Assembly: GCA_020137815.1 (NCBI GenBank)
Contig: CM035359.1
Location: forward strand, 5,652,679 to 5,716,678
Direction: 5' to 3'
Source: Hormiphora californensis
Taxonomy: Eukaryota; Ctenophora; Tentaculata; Cydippida; Pleurobrachiidae
DNA length: 64,000 nt
The notes under the pieces were generated by a model, which was not told the origin of the DNA, made no database searches, and was given only the letters and a program-made list of their open reading frames with translations. A program made the position numbers and the translations under genes. Of this stretch, positions 1-11,381 are shown piece by piece (positions within the stretch are counted from its first letter, which is position 1; every line of letters starts with the position of its first letter).

Positions 1-977
1 ATCACTTTAGTGCCCTCAGATTTGTCTCTACTCCTATTTTAAGGGTACTTATGGTTTTGGCCTCAGGCTGAAAATACAGGTGTCAATTAAGGCCAATTAT
101 CGGACCTCCCCCCATGGAGTTGGTTGGTAAACTTTCGTTTGGTGGTAGGGTGGACCTATTGGTATCATTTAGTGAAGGAATTAAATTGCCCCTATAAATT
201 TTATGTTCAAAGCACGATTTAGGAGGATTATTAGTGTTTCACTCCATTGAAGAATGGTGGACTGTTGGTGTCCTTATATGTTTTATAGACAATCGGTGGC
301 CGCGGCTATTAAAATAAAATTCGTGTGCGCGTAGTTTATTTGCGCGCGGCGAAATTGAGTTGAATTATGATAAAGTCCGTTTCAAGCGACTTGACCCGTA
401 ATTCTTGGAATTTGGCGCATTGCGCGTGTATTTACAAAGGGGAAATCCTGAATTTCCAGGAATCTCAGGTCAAGTCGTTTGAAACGCACTTTAAAGTGCG
501 ATTTTTAATAATGCGAACCGCTGACGCGCATTAATAATAACATAATTCCATTTGCGCGTGCTTAATCCGGTTCCTGATAAGATAGAGACTTGTCATTGGT
601 CGCATTGGAAAGATAAAATTTTTCTCTTTTCAACGCAACCAGTATCAAGTCTTTATCTTATCAGGAGCCAGAGATATGATCGAAACAACCGACAAAAAAC
701 TTTCCCACGGTGCGTGGGAATTTTTTGCGGTTCGCTTTATTAAAAATCGGACTTTAAAGTCCAATTTTTTATTTAAGCGACAGGCCGCCACGCATCAAAA
801 TGCAGCGCTTGAAATCGATTTCCGGTTCCTGATAAGCTAGCGACTTTTTCTTGGTGCCATTGGAAAGATAACAATTTTATCTTTCCAACGCAACCAGGAT
901 CAAGTCTTTATCTTATCAGGAACCTTACCGGAGATATGTCCAATTAACCAATTGAGTGCGCGGCGGCCTGTCTTAGC
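1..977. repeat. Non-coding repeat region with several fold-back segments
   Basis: No gene is recognised here. Several imperfect inverted repeats are visible. Sequence at about 382-400 (GTTTCAAGCGACTTGACC) pairs with about 471-490. A second hairpin runs about 568-672 and a third, related in sequence, about 825-925; both open with GGTTCCTGATAAG and close with the reverse complement CTTATCAGGA. The two related hairpins look like copies of one small palindromic element. They lie just upstream of the retrotransposon ORF1 remnant and may belong to its 5' flank. Confidence 0.5.
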
Positions 978-1532
978 GTGATTGAGCTTCAGCAAACGGT
1001 TATTGAAGCCCAAAAGCAACAACTAAGTGCAGTGTCAACTTCGGTGAAGAAGGTGAAAGCCTACTCTTCTGTGCTTGCACAGAATTGTGCTGCAACCTCC
1101 CCTAAAGTGGTAAAACCACTAACGTCGCACCACCCTACTCCCGTCCAACAGCCCGGAAGAGAGAAGAACCTGATTGTGTTTGGTCTCCAAGAAACAACCG
1201 ATAGAGTAGCTAAAACTACTTTAGACGAACTTTTTGAGGAACTGCAAGAGAAACCGAAAGTGACAACGATGAAACGCATCGGGGAAAGAAATGAGAAACG
1301 TCCTAGACCGCTCTTAGTATCCCTGGAGAGGAGAGCGACTCTCCTGGCGCTTCTCAAAAAAGCACGAAACCTCAAAGACTCCAAACAGTTTTCGGCTGTT
1401 TATCTATCTCCGGATCTAACGCCCTCTGAACTGAAGGAGCAAAAAGCTCTCAGGTCCACTTTGAAACGGATACGACTAGAAGATCCAGACGGCTGCTATT
1501 TTATCCGTAACAATGTTATCCAAGTGGGATAG
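978..1532 (+). pseudogene. ORF1-type protein remnant of a non-LTR retrotransposon
   Basis: An open frame of about 184 codons with no convincing ATG; it opens at a GTG and is probably 5' truncated. The N-terminal part is Q/K-rich and could be coiled coil. The rest resembles the RRM-like ORF1 proteins of animal LINEs: EKNLIVFGLQE, then KRIGERNEKRPRPLLVSLE, then SAVYLSPDLTPSELKEQK, ending near CYFIRNNVIQVG. Such proteins bind element RNA. No endonuclease or reverse transcriptase follows, so this is a dead fragment. It differs from the zinc-knuckle ORF1 at 38572-39858 and belongs to another family. Assignment rests on motif order only. Confidence 0.65.
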
Positions 1533-2881
1533 TTCCCGACTAATTCACCGTTATCAGAGAACCGTGCTAGGAGCAGGCAGTCTGCTGCAGTCCCTTTCAA
1601 ATGAAGGAAAACGAGTTGTCTGTAATTAAAACTGTGTCAGTGCGGGATATAAACTGTCATTTTTATTATTATTTATTATTATTAAATAAAAAATTCGACT
1701 ATAAAAAAATTAAAATCGTGGACTTCAAAAAAATTCAAAATCCCATAATGATTTTTACTGGTTTTTGGCAGTGGGTTGGTGATACTAGTATTAGGCTTTT
1801 TCGGTTTCCCGCCAAAATATGAAGTATGAGACTTAGACCCCCAGTTGTGAAGTTTGACATCATGGTCGTGTTTTAGCCCCGATAGATGTATGACAACCCT
1901 TCGTCAGATAGAGCGAGACTTTACAAACAATTAATATCAGTTGGATCAACGTGTAACAAATGTAAGCTTAAGATTTTAACTGTCAATTTAAGTGTCAACT
2001 AAATCCCAAATGAATGATTAATTAGTATTTAATTAGTAATTGAGATACGATTCTAGTAAATAAAACCCCAGCTGTGACATTTTTTAATGGTTTTACTTCA
2101 GATAAGCCTGTGGTAAAGACGACTCCAGAAAACAGCGCTGCTAGAAAGTCTGGTTTGGTCAGCAAGTCATGTCTTGCCAGTCGAATTGCTGCTCTCAGGA
2201 AACAAACGCAAAGTGACGAGGTAAACACAGTTCCAAGTCAGGGACGGCGCTGGGCCGTCGGCCCAGCAAGTCCCTGTGTGTCCGAAAATTTTGGACATTT
2301 TGAGGCGTTTTTAAACGATTTTAAGCATTTCTGAACTCCTTTTGTGAAAAATGGAAAAAAAGATGAAAGTTTCCTGATCACGAGAAAAAAAATGATCTGC
2401 ACGCACACACAATTTTCTGGGTGAACCGGACACCCTGGTCACGTCAAAATGCACTGTGGCGCGCGGAAGAACCCTCTTTATGCTCTGCCGTGCGTTACAG
2501 GTGCGCGCAGTGAACCTGGGTGTCCGGCAGAGCTCCGGACGGCCAGTGTTAAAATCTGGGTGTTTTGGGAGTGCTGACAAACGGTTTTTTAGGGTTAGGG
2601 CTAAAATAGGGTTAGGGTTTGGTTTGGGTTGGGGTTAGGCCTTGACATTCCCTACTAGATAAACTTTGAATCAGCCAAAACGGTTGAGTGGTTTGGCGGT
2701 TAGAGCCATTTTAGTGAATCAACTTTTTTGGCAGCGCACACCTGTAAACAGGCCTCCAAACACCCAGATCGTAACGGCGCCCGCTCCGGACACCCGGCTG
2801 CGCGCAAATCCAAAATTTCGCAGTTTTCACCGATTTTTTTCAAATTCTTTTTGTTTTTTTTCCATTTTTTCTTCATTTCTC
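1533..2881. other. No gene seen; GC-rich stretch and telomere-like run
   Basis: Short frames here have no recognisable content. The segment 2583-2640 is a degenerate run of GGGTTAGG/GGTTTGG-type units. From about 2720 the sequence has the T-rich, CGG-containing look of the fold-back element that follows. Confidence 0.4.
2583..2640 (+). repeat. Degenerate interstitial telomere-like repeat
   Basis: Consecutive imperfect units of the TTAGGG class (AGGGTTAGGGCTAAAATAGG, then GGTTAGGGTTTGGTTTGGG) cover about 58 bp. The animal telomere repeat is TTAGGG. The run is short, degenerate and internal, so it is an interstitial remnant or chance, not a chromosome end. Confidence 0.5.
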
Positions 2882-4889
2882 GGCAGGTGAGTAGAACTTC
2901 GCTCCTAATAAAAGGCTGCAATAAAAGGCTGCAATAAAAGGCTGCAGAAAAAGGCTGCAATAAAAGGCTGTAATAAAAGGCTGCAATAAAAGGCTGCAAT
3001 AAAAGGCTGCAATAAAAGGCTGCAATGGATCACGTATCCAACTGGACTAAAGCGGGGGATAGACCGAATCGTCCTCCCCTAATAGTGTTTCGTATCACGT
3101 ATCGGCTGTAGAGAGACCGAATCACCCTCCCCTAATTATAGTGATTCGTGTCACGTATCCAACTAGACCATAGGCGATAGAGAGACCGAGATAGAGAGCG
3201 AGTACGAGTGAGAACTGAGAGAGTGAAAAATCAGAATCACGGTATGGTATCCTCTAATGAAAAGCGGTTACCAATTGACTATGAGACCTCATCGGTCCCG
3301 ATACGTGATTCTCTACCGCTATGTATTCTCCATTAGTCTTTCCGTATCGATCCACGATTCAGTAGAGGTAGTCAGTAACTACTGAGAGTGTTGGTCTAAT
3401 GAGGTAGGGTAGATCTATTGATTGAGCGTGTAGCACAATGACAGGTGGACCACCCAACCACTTGGTTCACCTATCGTAGTATTATGTGTGATTCCGCTCT
3501 ACTGAATTGTGTACATAAAGACTATTGGCGAATAACGGTAGAAAATCAGTAATCACGTATTGGCACCGATTAGGTCAAATTATAGGTATTAGGTAACCGC
3601 CTTTCATTTAATTGATTAGAGGATATCATGAAACGTGATACAATACTTGATTAGTCGTCCATGATTCGGATCTCTCACTCTCACCTCTCTAACTCTCTAT
3701 CTCGGTAAGCGGTAAATACTCACTCGGTTCTTCACATTTTTCGGACGTTTTTGACCATAACTCAGCCATTTCTTGACCAATTTGCAAAATCTTGGGCTCA
3801 TTGGAAAGAAGACATTAAGAGCTTTCCAATGAGCTCTAAAAAATGAAAATCGGCGCAAAATGTGCGGCGCTATGGCGAAAACGCGCATTTTACGCCATAG
3901 CGCCGCGCATTTTGCGCCGATTTTCAATTTCTAGGGCTCATTTTAAAGATCTTAATGTCTTCTTTCCAATGAGCCCAAGATTTTGCAAATTGGTCAAGAA
4001 ATGGCTGAGTTATGGTCAAAAACGTCCGAAAAATGTGAAGAACCGAGTGAGTATTTACCGCTTACCGAGATAGAGAGTTAGAGAGGTGAGAGTGAGAGAT
4101 CCGAATCATGGACGACTAATCAAGTATTGTATCACGTTTCATGATATCCTCTAATCAATTAAATGAAAGGCGGTTACCTAATACCTATAATTTGACCTAA
4201 TCGGTGCCAATACGTGATTACTGATTTTCTACCGTTATTCGCCAATAGTCTTTATGTACACAATTCAGTAGAGCGGAATCACACATAATACTACGATAGG
4301 TGAACCAAGTGGTTGGGTGGTCCACCTGTCATTGTGCTACACGCTCAATCAATAGATCTACCCTACCTCATTAGACCAACACTCTCAGTAGTTACTGGCT
4401 ACCTCTACTGAATCGTGGATCGATACGGAAAGACTAATGGAGAATACATAGCGGTAGAGAATCACGTATCGGGACCGATGAGGTCTCATAGTCAATTGGT
4501 AACCGCTTTTCATTAGAGGATACCATACCGTGATTCTGATTTTTCACTCTCTCAGTTCTCACTCGTACTCGCTCTCTATCTCGGTCTCTCTATCGCCTAT
4601 GGTCTAGTTGGATACGTGACACGAATCACTATAATTAGGGGAGGGTGATTCGATCTCTCTACAGCCGATACGTGATACGAAACACTATTAGGGGAGGACG
4701 ATTCGGTCTATCCCCCGCTTTAGTCCAGTTGGATACGTGATCCCTTGCAGCCTTTTATTGCAGCCTTTTATTACAGCCTTTTATTGCAGCCTTTTATTGC
4801 AGCCTTTTATTGCAGCCTTTTTCTGCAGCCTTTTATTGCAGCCTTTTATTGCAGCCTTTTATTAGGAGCGAAGTTCTACTCACCTGCCA
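2882..4889. mobile_element. 2.0 kb fold-back element with tandem 13-mers at both ends
   Basis: A long palindrome centred near 3885. The left end GGCAGGTGAGTAGAACTTCG (2882) recurs as its exact reverse complement at the right end (to 4889). Just inside each end lies a tandem array of about nine to ten TGCAATAAAAGGC units (about 2907-3025 and, inverted, 4744-4862). The arms then match almost base for base for about 900 bp. The central loop around 3842-3925 is itself a palindrome. No transposase is encoded; frames inside the arms are mirror images. This is the structure of a foldback-type or large MITE element. No clear target duplication was found. Confidence 0.85.
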
Positions 4890-6480
4890 AATGTTTTGAA
4901 TTTTTTCCCCGCCTGGGTTTTCCCCACCCAGATGCCTTTTGCAAAAAGGCATAGGGGGTTTAGAATTAGACAATTTTACAATTACATACTAGTGAAGTGT
5001 CACGCTTTTCCTGTAACGTAACCTCCTGAGTTGCTGTTGGCAACTATCCAGTGCGGAATGCTGTCACTTACTGACTGAACACAACAGGAAGTTTGCGCAC
5101 ATGTGCGCGGCGCCTTTATGTTGCACTTGCAATTACAATTGTTCATAGATTTGTCATCGCGTCCTACGTCATTGTGCAATGAACATTGTTCTGCATTTGT
5201 GATCGGAACTGCGACTTATTATTACTAGGATATCACATAGCTCAGGCAACCCATCAGCTATACCGGCTCACGTATCAGTGCCCAATTAGAAGCAGGTGTG
5301 GCAACTGGCACATGCCAGATCACATGGTTGGCGGGGAAATCAGGCGGTATGGCATTATACCGCAATTATTCTTGTTTTAAATAAGTGGGTCAATCATGTA
5401 ATTTTAGCTGATAATTAACCTACAAAACTAGATCCAAAAGCCAAACAAGTTTGATGGTAAAGTAGAGCCACAAAAAGACGTGCAAAAGTTTTGATATGAA
5501 ATTTCGAGCGGGGCCTTTCGCCCCTGGGATGCTGTTAAAATCGTGTTCTCGATCATGATAGTCAGCCGTTTATCGAATTGTGAATGGATACGTGGCGACT
5601 AATTTGTCTCATATAAGACCGTACTCTTCGCACCGGGCTCGGTGCGGCTACGTGAGGCCGCGTAGCGAGTACGGTCTTACCCCAAAAGGTCTACTTGGAT
5701 TTGAAACACGCCGCACAAAGCAAATGCTGTCGCACGCCAACTCTTCTCTCTATATAGTCTAAATGCGTCTCTCGCTTTTCCCACGCACGAAAGTCGGGCG
5801 AGCCTTTTTTAACACTTTAACGCACCGCGTTTCATAAATTTGCGTGTGATAAAGCAGGGTTTGGGGTATGACTGTCCTGAGTGTCCATCGAGGTTGTGCG
5901 ATGTACAGTCAGTGTCTGACAATGACTAATCGGGGTGATACCGTGATAGAGGCGGAGAATCACATAGTCCAGTGCAGTTACCTAGTTGAAGTTTCCCCGA
6001 CCTTTCAGCTTAAATGTGACTAACCTGTGAGAATAACTGGTCCCCACAATATAGCTGAGAAGAGAAGACAACGAATCATGTTAACACACATACTAATAAT
6101 AGTGGTAGTGTTAGGTATTTAGAATATTCAAGTGAAGATTTTCAGCGAATATATATACAATATATGTTATGCTACATATAGATATGTAATTGCATGACTC
6201 TAATAATAATAAATTAATAATATAATTAGTCACTAATTATATCTAAATCATACCGTTATCCTATAAAAGCTAACTGCAAGTTAATATATTGGACAACATA
6301 ATATAATAATTTTCTTTATCTCTCTCACTCCGTGACCAAGCTATAAGTACTATCCAAGTTTGACGTGTCTGACGTCTGTGCTAGGAGAGTACTCCAACAA
6401 ATCTTTTATTCTAATTTTCTCTCCATTCTCTTATTATATGTTTCTCTCTCAAGCATGTGTGCCAAAGCTAATGGTCTTGT
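4890..6480. other. No gene recognised; contains one structured stem-loop
   Basis: Short open frames lack domains, splice context or compositional support. The only strong structure is the T-shaped hairpin at 5614-5679. From about 6040 the sequence is AT-rich. Confidence 0.4.
5614..5679. other. T-shaped (three-way junction) palindrome
   Basis: Outer arms TAAGACCGTACTC and GAGTACGGTCTTA pair perfectly over 13 bp. Inside are two further perfect hairpins, GCACCG/CGGTGC and GCTACG/CGTAGC, giving a compact three-way junction in 66 nt. It could be a small structured RNA, a remnant of a hairpin-ended element, or chance; nothing around it decides. Confidence 0.6.
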
Positions 6481-7610
6481 TATTTTTCATAAAGCAGATC
6501 GGACACATCCCTCTCTCTTTCTTTTTTCCCTTCCTCCCTTTCTTCCTTCCTCTCCTCTCGTCTCTCTCCTTTCTCTCTTTTCCTTCTCTCCTCTTCTCCC
6601 TCCTTCCCTTTTCCCTCCTTTCCCTTCTCTCTCCTCTCTTTTTCTCTCTCTCTCTTTTTCTCTCTCTCTCCTCTCTCTTCTTTTTCCCTTCTCCATCCCC
6701 CCTTCTCCCTTTTTCCTTCTCCTCCTCTCTCTCTCCCCTCCTGGGTTGCCCTTCTTTAAACTCGGGATTTTCCCCTCCTTCCTCCGTTTCCTCCTCCTCT
6801 CTTTTCTTTGCTTGTCCGGGTTCTTCTTTGTCATATTTTTCCTTTTCCCCCCCCCAAAAAAGGGAAATTCTCTCCCATTTTTTCTGTTTTTTCTTTTCCC
6901 CTTCCGCCCCCTTTTTCCCCCTCCCCTTCCCACCTTTTTCCTTTTCTTCCCTTTTCCCTCTGTTTGCTTAATTATTTAAAACCCAAAACGGGGAAAACAA
7001 ACATCCAAAACAATGCGGCTCACCTGGTTTAGAAAAGTTTTGCATTTTAACCCCCCGTTTCATGATCAAAATATTTATACTAATTTTCCCGTTTGGTAAG
7101 CCCTCAAATTCTTTTTTCCCCCCAAGGTTCCTAAAAATTTCTTTACAAAAAATAAATTTTTTTTTTGAACCCGTCTTTTTGAAAAGTTCCCAAAAAAAGC
7201 CCGTTAACAAAAACCCTGCAAAAGAAACATGGCAAACCCCGTACGACAATTCAAATTAACAAAAATTATTTTAATTTTTTTTTAAAGGGGTTTTTGGGTA
7301 TTCCTTGCCAAATTTTAATTACAAATCTATAAAAAAACAACCCAAAAAAACTCCGGGTTTTAATTTAACCCGTTTGGGGGGAAAAATTCTTTGGGCCCCC
7401 TTTGTAAATCTTTTTTTTTCCCCCTTTCCTTTTTATTTGGGTTTTTGGGTTTTTTTAAAATTCCCCAAATTTGCCCTTTTTTGGGAGGATTTTTAAAAAA
7501 ACAACAAAAAGGGCAAAAAAAAACCAAACATTATTTAAAAATTACCAAAAAAAAATGGGGGAAAGTTTTGGTTTTTTTCCCTTTTTTTTTTCCCCTTTTT
7601 TAAAACCGTG
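6481..7610. other. CT-rich, homopolymer-distorted block (probable unpolished sequence)
   Basis: A C/T-only stretch (6490-6960) is followed by sequence with expanded homopolymers. Part of it (about 7010-7260) follows the sequence at 7660-7955 feature by feature but with bases lost and runs lengthened. Shared landmarks in the same order are TTCATGATCA, a TTGGTAAG-like stretch, TTTTTTTGAACC, ACAAAAACCCTG and ACAATTCAAATT. This looks like raw long-read sequence overlapping the contig beside it. Long frames here (for example 6360-6979) are low-complexity artefacts. Confidence 0.7.
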
Positions 7611-7960
7611 GAATTTTTACCACAAGATCAACTCCAAATTACGAAGTGTCAGTGCTCATCTCGGTGACGTTGCCAATAGAAATTGAGAATCTTTGCATTT
7701 GTAAACCCCGGACGGATTTCATGATCACGTATTGTGATACATATTATTATCCGATGATTGGTAAGACGTCAATCTTGCCCCCAAAGTGTTCGCGTAAAAA
7801 TTCTCTACAACGCTATTTTTTGTTTGAACCGTCGGGTTTTTGATATGATCAATTTAATGGAGCCCAGTTATGAACAAAAACCCTGGTCACGCAAAGACAG
7901 TGGGACACCCTGTACGCAACAATTCAAATTATTACACATTATATTGCACATTTTTTCTAG

Positions 7961-9625
7961 GGTCCTCTGGTGATCAGTAGCTCTCAGTTGGCTGGCTTAG
8001 AAGTGAGGATTAGCAAATCTACTAACAGCAACAGCAACAACACACGTCGAAACAATGCTAACAATAACCACCGTAAGTGAGAATTAAATATCATCGGCCG
8101 TCTTTCAGTATTCACATCTATTTTATATTTCCTACAATAATTCCAGTTTGATATCTAGTCCGGCTCAAGTCTGACTATTCTGAACCAACAGGTCCAACTC
8201 TAACTATTCTGAACCAACAGGTCCACGCAGTAGCTCCTGTGTAACGAGAAACAATGCAAACGAGAGGACTGAGGTAAATACAGTTAACTAGATGAGTTGA
8301 GTTTTGTGCATGATTACCGAAAAGCAAAAAAAATCATAAATACTATGTTCCCCGACTTTGACCAATTTTGACCATTTTTCCTAATCTATACAATATTGTA
8401 AACCAACTCCCAACATCATCGGACACTCATAATTTGAGCGTTTTTCGTGTTTAGACTTTAGTCTCGACAATTTCTTTTGCCACAGCTTGTGAAAAAGTGC
8501 TTGATGCATGCTGTGAGATGTAGACACAGAGACAAACAAATACATGTGGCGTGATATCACCTCTTATTTTCTCTCTGTCTGCCTCTCTATTCCTTTCTGA
8601 ATTCGTCTATCTCTTCCACTCTCTCTCTCTCTCCCCTCCAAAGGTTTTTGATGCTGACGTCATGAGTGCTTGGTCTTCCTTTGACCTGAAAAGCTACGAG
8701 TTAAAGGAACCCCGACCGGCAACTACTGGTTCAGGTCGCAGCTATTCCTGTTCTTCCTCAACCACCACTCTATACAATAAGGTAACCCCCCTTGGAGTTG
8801 GTTACTCGGAATAAGTAATGCTTCCCCCTTCCCCCTACCCTGGTAAAGTAGTAATAGCCCCCCCCCCCCTCCCACCTGGTAAAGCGAGGCAACCTGGTAA
8901 AGCGAGGCTAACTTTGCACAGAAGCCTTCCTCGAAGAAATTTTTGTGACGTCTACTTTCTAGATTTTAGAAGACAAGTGTCTCTCTCTCTTCACTTCAGT
9001 GATGTTCACTAGGTGATTTGAAATTTTGATAAGCAAAAATTTTATGAAACGTATTTTTGGTTTTATCCAACGGTAAACGAGTCAATGAGTGAAGGAGGCA
9101 ACTTGTAAACTGGCTAACTTTGCACAAAATCTCGAATCGCTTCCAAACTCAGTAAACTGATTCTAAGAATATGAAACTAAAAATGAGTATTATAATTCCT
9201 AAAGCCTACTTTTGGGTTAAATAACAAAAAAGAAACCGATAAACATTATTTTACCAGGACGGAAGACCGATGTCAGCAAGGATGCAAAAGGAGCACAGAA
9301 AACTGGACCACATCTTGCAGACAACTGGTTCGAAGCTTATCAGAAATCTTGATGCTGACTATGACACGTTTCTAAAGGTGAGTTATTTGTATAATTATAT
9401 TTACTTTTTTTGTTTTAAATTTTCTTTTACAGAAAACTTTCTGAATTTAATTATTTTACTCTTTCGTTTACCATCTAGGCTCTGAAGATGGAAAAGTGTG
9501 TGCCGAAAGGGGTATCTGATTCTGTTTTAGGGGAAAAATTGCAATTATCGGGGCCGAGACGTAAACTGCAAACAGCAAGGGGCAAAAATTCAAGAAAAAT
9601 TCTAGGGGGAACTGAACTAGTTTGA
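7961..9625 (+). CDS. Unidentified gene, last five exons (5' end missing)
   Basis: Five exons join in frame with consensus splice sites: 7961-8072, 8221-8273, 8644-8781, 9258-9377 and 9479-9625 (TGA stop), together 189 codons. The product is polar and low in hydrophobic residues. It has an Asn/Ser-rich stretch (STNSNSNNTRRNNANNNH), a Ser/Thr-rich segment ending TTTLYNK, then a more ordered part beginning MSARMQKEHRKLDHILQ and ending KILGGTELV. No known domain is recognised. Exon 2 has a duplicated acceptor (8191 and 8220); only the second keeps the frame. Exon 3 follows a CT-rich polypyrimidine tract. Upstream exons probably lie in or beyond the distorted block. Exon calls are fairly firm; function is unknown. 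Confidence 0.65.
8943..9050 (+). repeat. Dispersed repeat, copy 1
   Basis: The segment with GTGACGTCTACTTTCTAG and CAGTGATGTTCACTAGGTGA inside an intron recurs in the same orientation at 14396-14510 with moderate divergence. Confidence 0.6.
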
Positions 9626-9999
9626 GTAATAATTCAAGTGCCTGTTTATACTTACTATGGAGCTATTCCTCCGTGATTGAATCGAGCCTATAACTGGACT
9701 TGTTTGGGTTTATCTGTAACAAGGCCAGAACTGTACATCCGTACAAGAACTCCCCATTCTCACTGAGTTCTTTTAGTATGACAGATAATATACGAGGTGT
9801 AATATATATATATAATAATGTATGTTTGTTTTGTGTATGTATTTTTGTTCAGGGTTTTTATGTGCTGCGTTTGATTTTGTCAGGGAAAGAGGATAAAATC
9901 TGGTTTTTGTGGAGCCACAATGCACCCTCATTCATCACGTCACATGTGCACAATAAGCATTGTATCCTTCTTTGATTATTTTCGTTCCTTTTTGGTTTT

Positions 10000-11210
10000 T
10001 TCACTTTTTTGTTTTTGGGGGTTTTTTTTTAAACCAAGGCCCGAACTGTACTCCGTAAAGAAAATCCCCATTTCTCACTGGTTCTTTTTGATGACAATAA
10101 AAACCCGGGGTAAATTTTTTAAAAATTATTTGTTTGTTTGTTTTGTGTTTATTTTGTTCGGGTTTTTTGTGCTGCGTTTTTTTTTGTGGGGGGTAAAAAA
10201 CTGGTTTTTGGAGCCCCAATGCCCCCTCTTTCCGTCACATGGCCTGCTTGTTCCTTTTTTTTGTTTTTCGTTCTTTTTTTCCTTTCGTGGTTTTCTTTTC
10301 GTGATGTTTGGGATTCATGTTTTTAATTTTCTTCAGGGTGTTTTTTTTTTTTTAAAAAATTTAATTTTTTTTCCCTCCCTTTCTTTTCTCTCTTCCCCTC
10401 TCTCTCTCTCTCTCTCTCCCTCTCTTCTCTCTCCTCCTCTTCTCTCTTCTCCCCTCTCTTCTCCCCCTCTCTTTTCTTTTCTCTTTTCTTTCTCCTCTCT
10501 CTCCCCTCCCTCTCTTTCTTTCCCCCTCTTCTTTTCTCCCTCTCTCTCTCCCTTTCTATCTCTCCCCTCTCTTTTTTCTCTCTTTTTCCCCCTTTTTTCC
10601 TCTCCTTCCTCTCTCTCTCTCCCCCCCCTTTCTATTTTCTCTTCCTTCCTCCCCTTCCTTTCCCCTTTTCTCCTCTCTCTCTCTTTTTCTCCCCCTCTCT
10701 TTCCGAATTTTCCACCCCGGACGTTTTTTCTACAGAAAGAATTACAGGAGAAATAAGGGGAAAATTCTCATTTTGTTACCCATCGTAGCTCCCATCAAAA
10801 ACAAAATTGAACAAATTTTCGAAAAAGTTCCTCATCCCAGGGCGGCTCCAGCCCTATTTCGGGGGATGCATGGCTGAAAGCACTTCCCTAAAGTAGCATT
10901 TGCGAGGAGGCCCAAGGGGGCCCAGGGAGCTCCGCCCAGGGGGGGCCAGGGGCGCAGCCCCCAACCCGGGGGGCCAAGGGGGGGGAAAACCCCCCAAATT
11001 TTGTTAACTAAACAAAAATTTTGGGTTTTTAACTTTTTGAAACCCCGTATTGGGTTATCGTCGTTTTGAAAAAAAAAATTTTCGCGCCAGATAAGCAGCT
11101 GGGGGAAAAAACCCGCTGGTTTAACAGTTTCCCCCCCCCTTTTTCACGGTTTCTCTTCATTTTTTAAAACATCGGTAAAAAAAGAGGGGAAGTTTGTAAC
11201 GGCCCCCGTT
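10000..11210. other. Homopolymer-distorted block duplicating 9.7-10.0 kb
   Basis: Sequence at about 10025-10250 is a collapsed or expanded copy of 9715-9960. The same words occur in order (CCAGAACTGTAC versus CCCGAACTGTAC, CTCACTGAGTTC versus CTCACTGGTTC, TTTGTTTTGTGT, GTGCTGCGTTT, CTGGTTTTTGTGGAGCC versus CTGGTTTTTGGAGCC). A C/T-only block (10370-10710) and G/C-run-rich sequence follow. This mirrors the block at 6481-7610 on the other side of the intact 7.6-10 kb segment. The ORF at 9920-10756 is an artefact of this. Confidence 0.7.
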
Positions 11211-11381
11211 TGAAGTTGGCTGTTCCCAGCGCGAGCTGGGGACAGCCAACTGGAGTTTAATCGCCCGGCAGGGCGATTAAACTGGTTTAAATCCCGACTC
11301 CGATCCCGAGGCGCCAGCCGAGGGTGAGGGGGAGGTGATTTAAACCTATAACGCGATAGGCTAACAAACGTTCATATTTTA

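Noticed and set aside
2583-2640. A true telomere or chromosome end
   Set aside because: Only about 58 bp of degenerate units, with unrelated sequence on both sides.
6360-6979. Two 200-codon hydrophobic frames and the antisense Lys/Arg frame
   Set aside because: C/T-only low-complexity sequence in the homopolymer-distorted block; no domain or splice context.
9920-10756. 278-codon frame that looks like a membrane protein
   Set aside because: It crosses a degraded copy of 9.7-10.0 kb and a CT tract; the hydrophobicity comes from T-runs.
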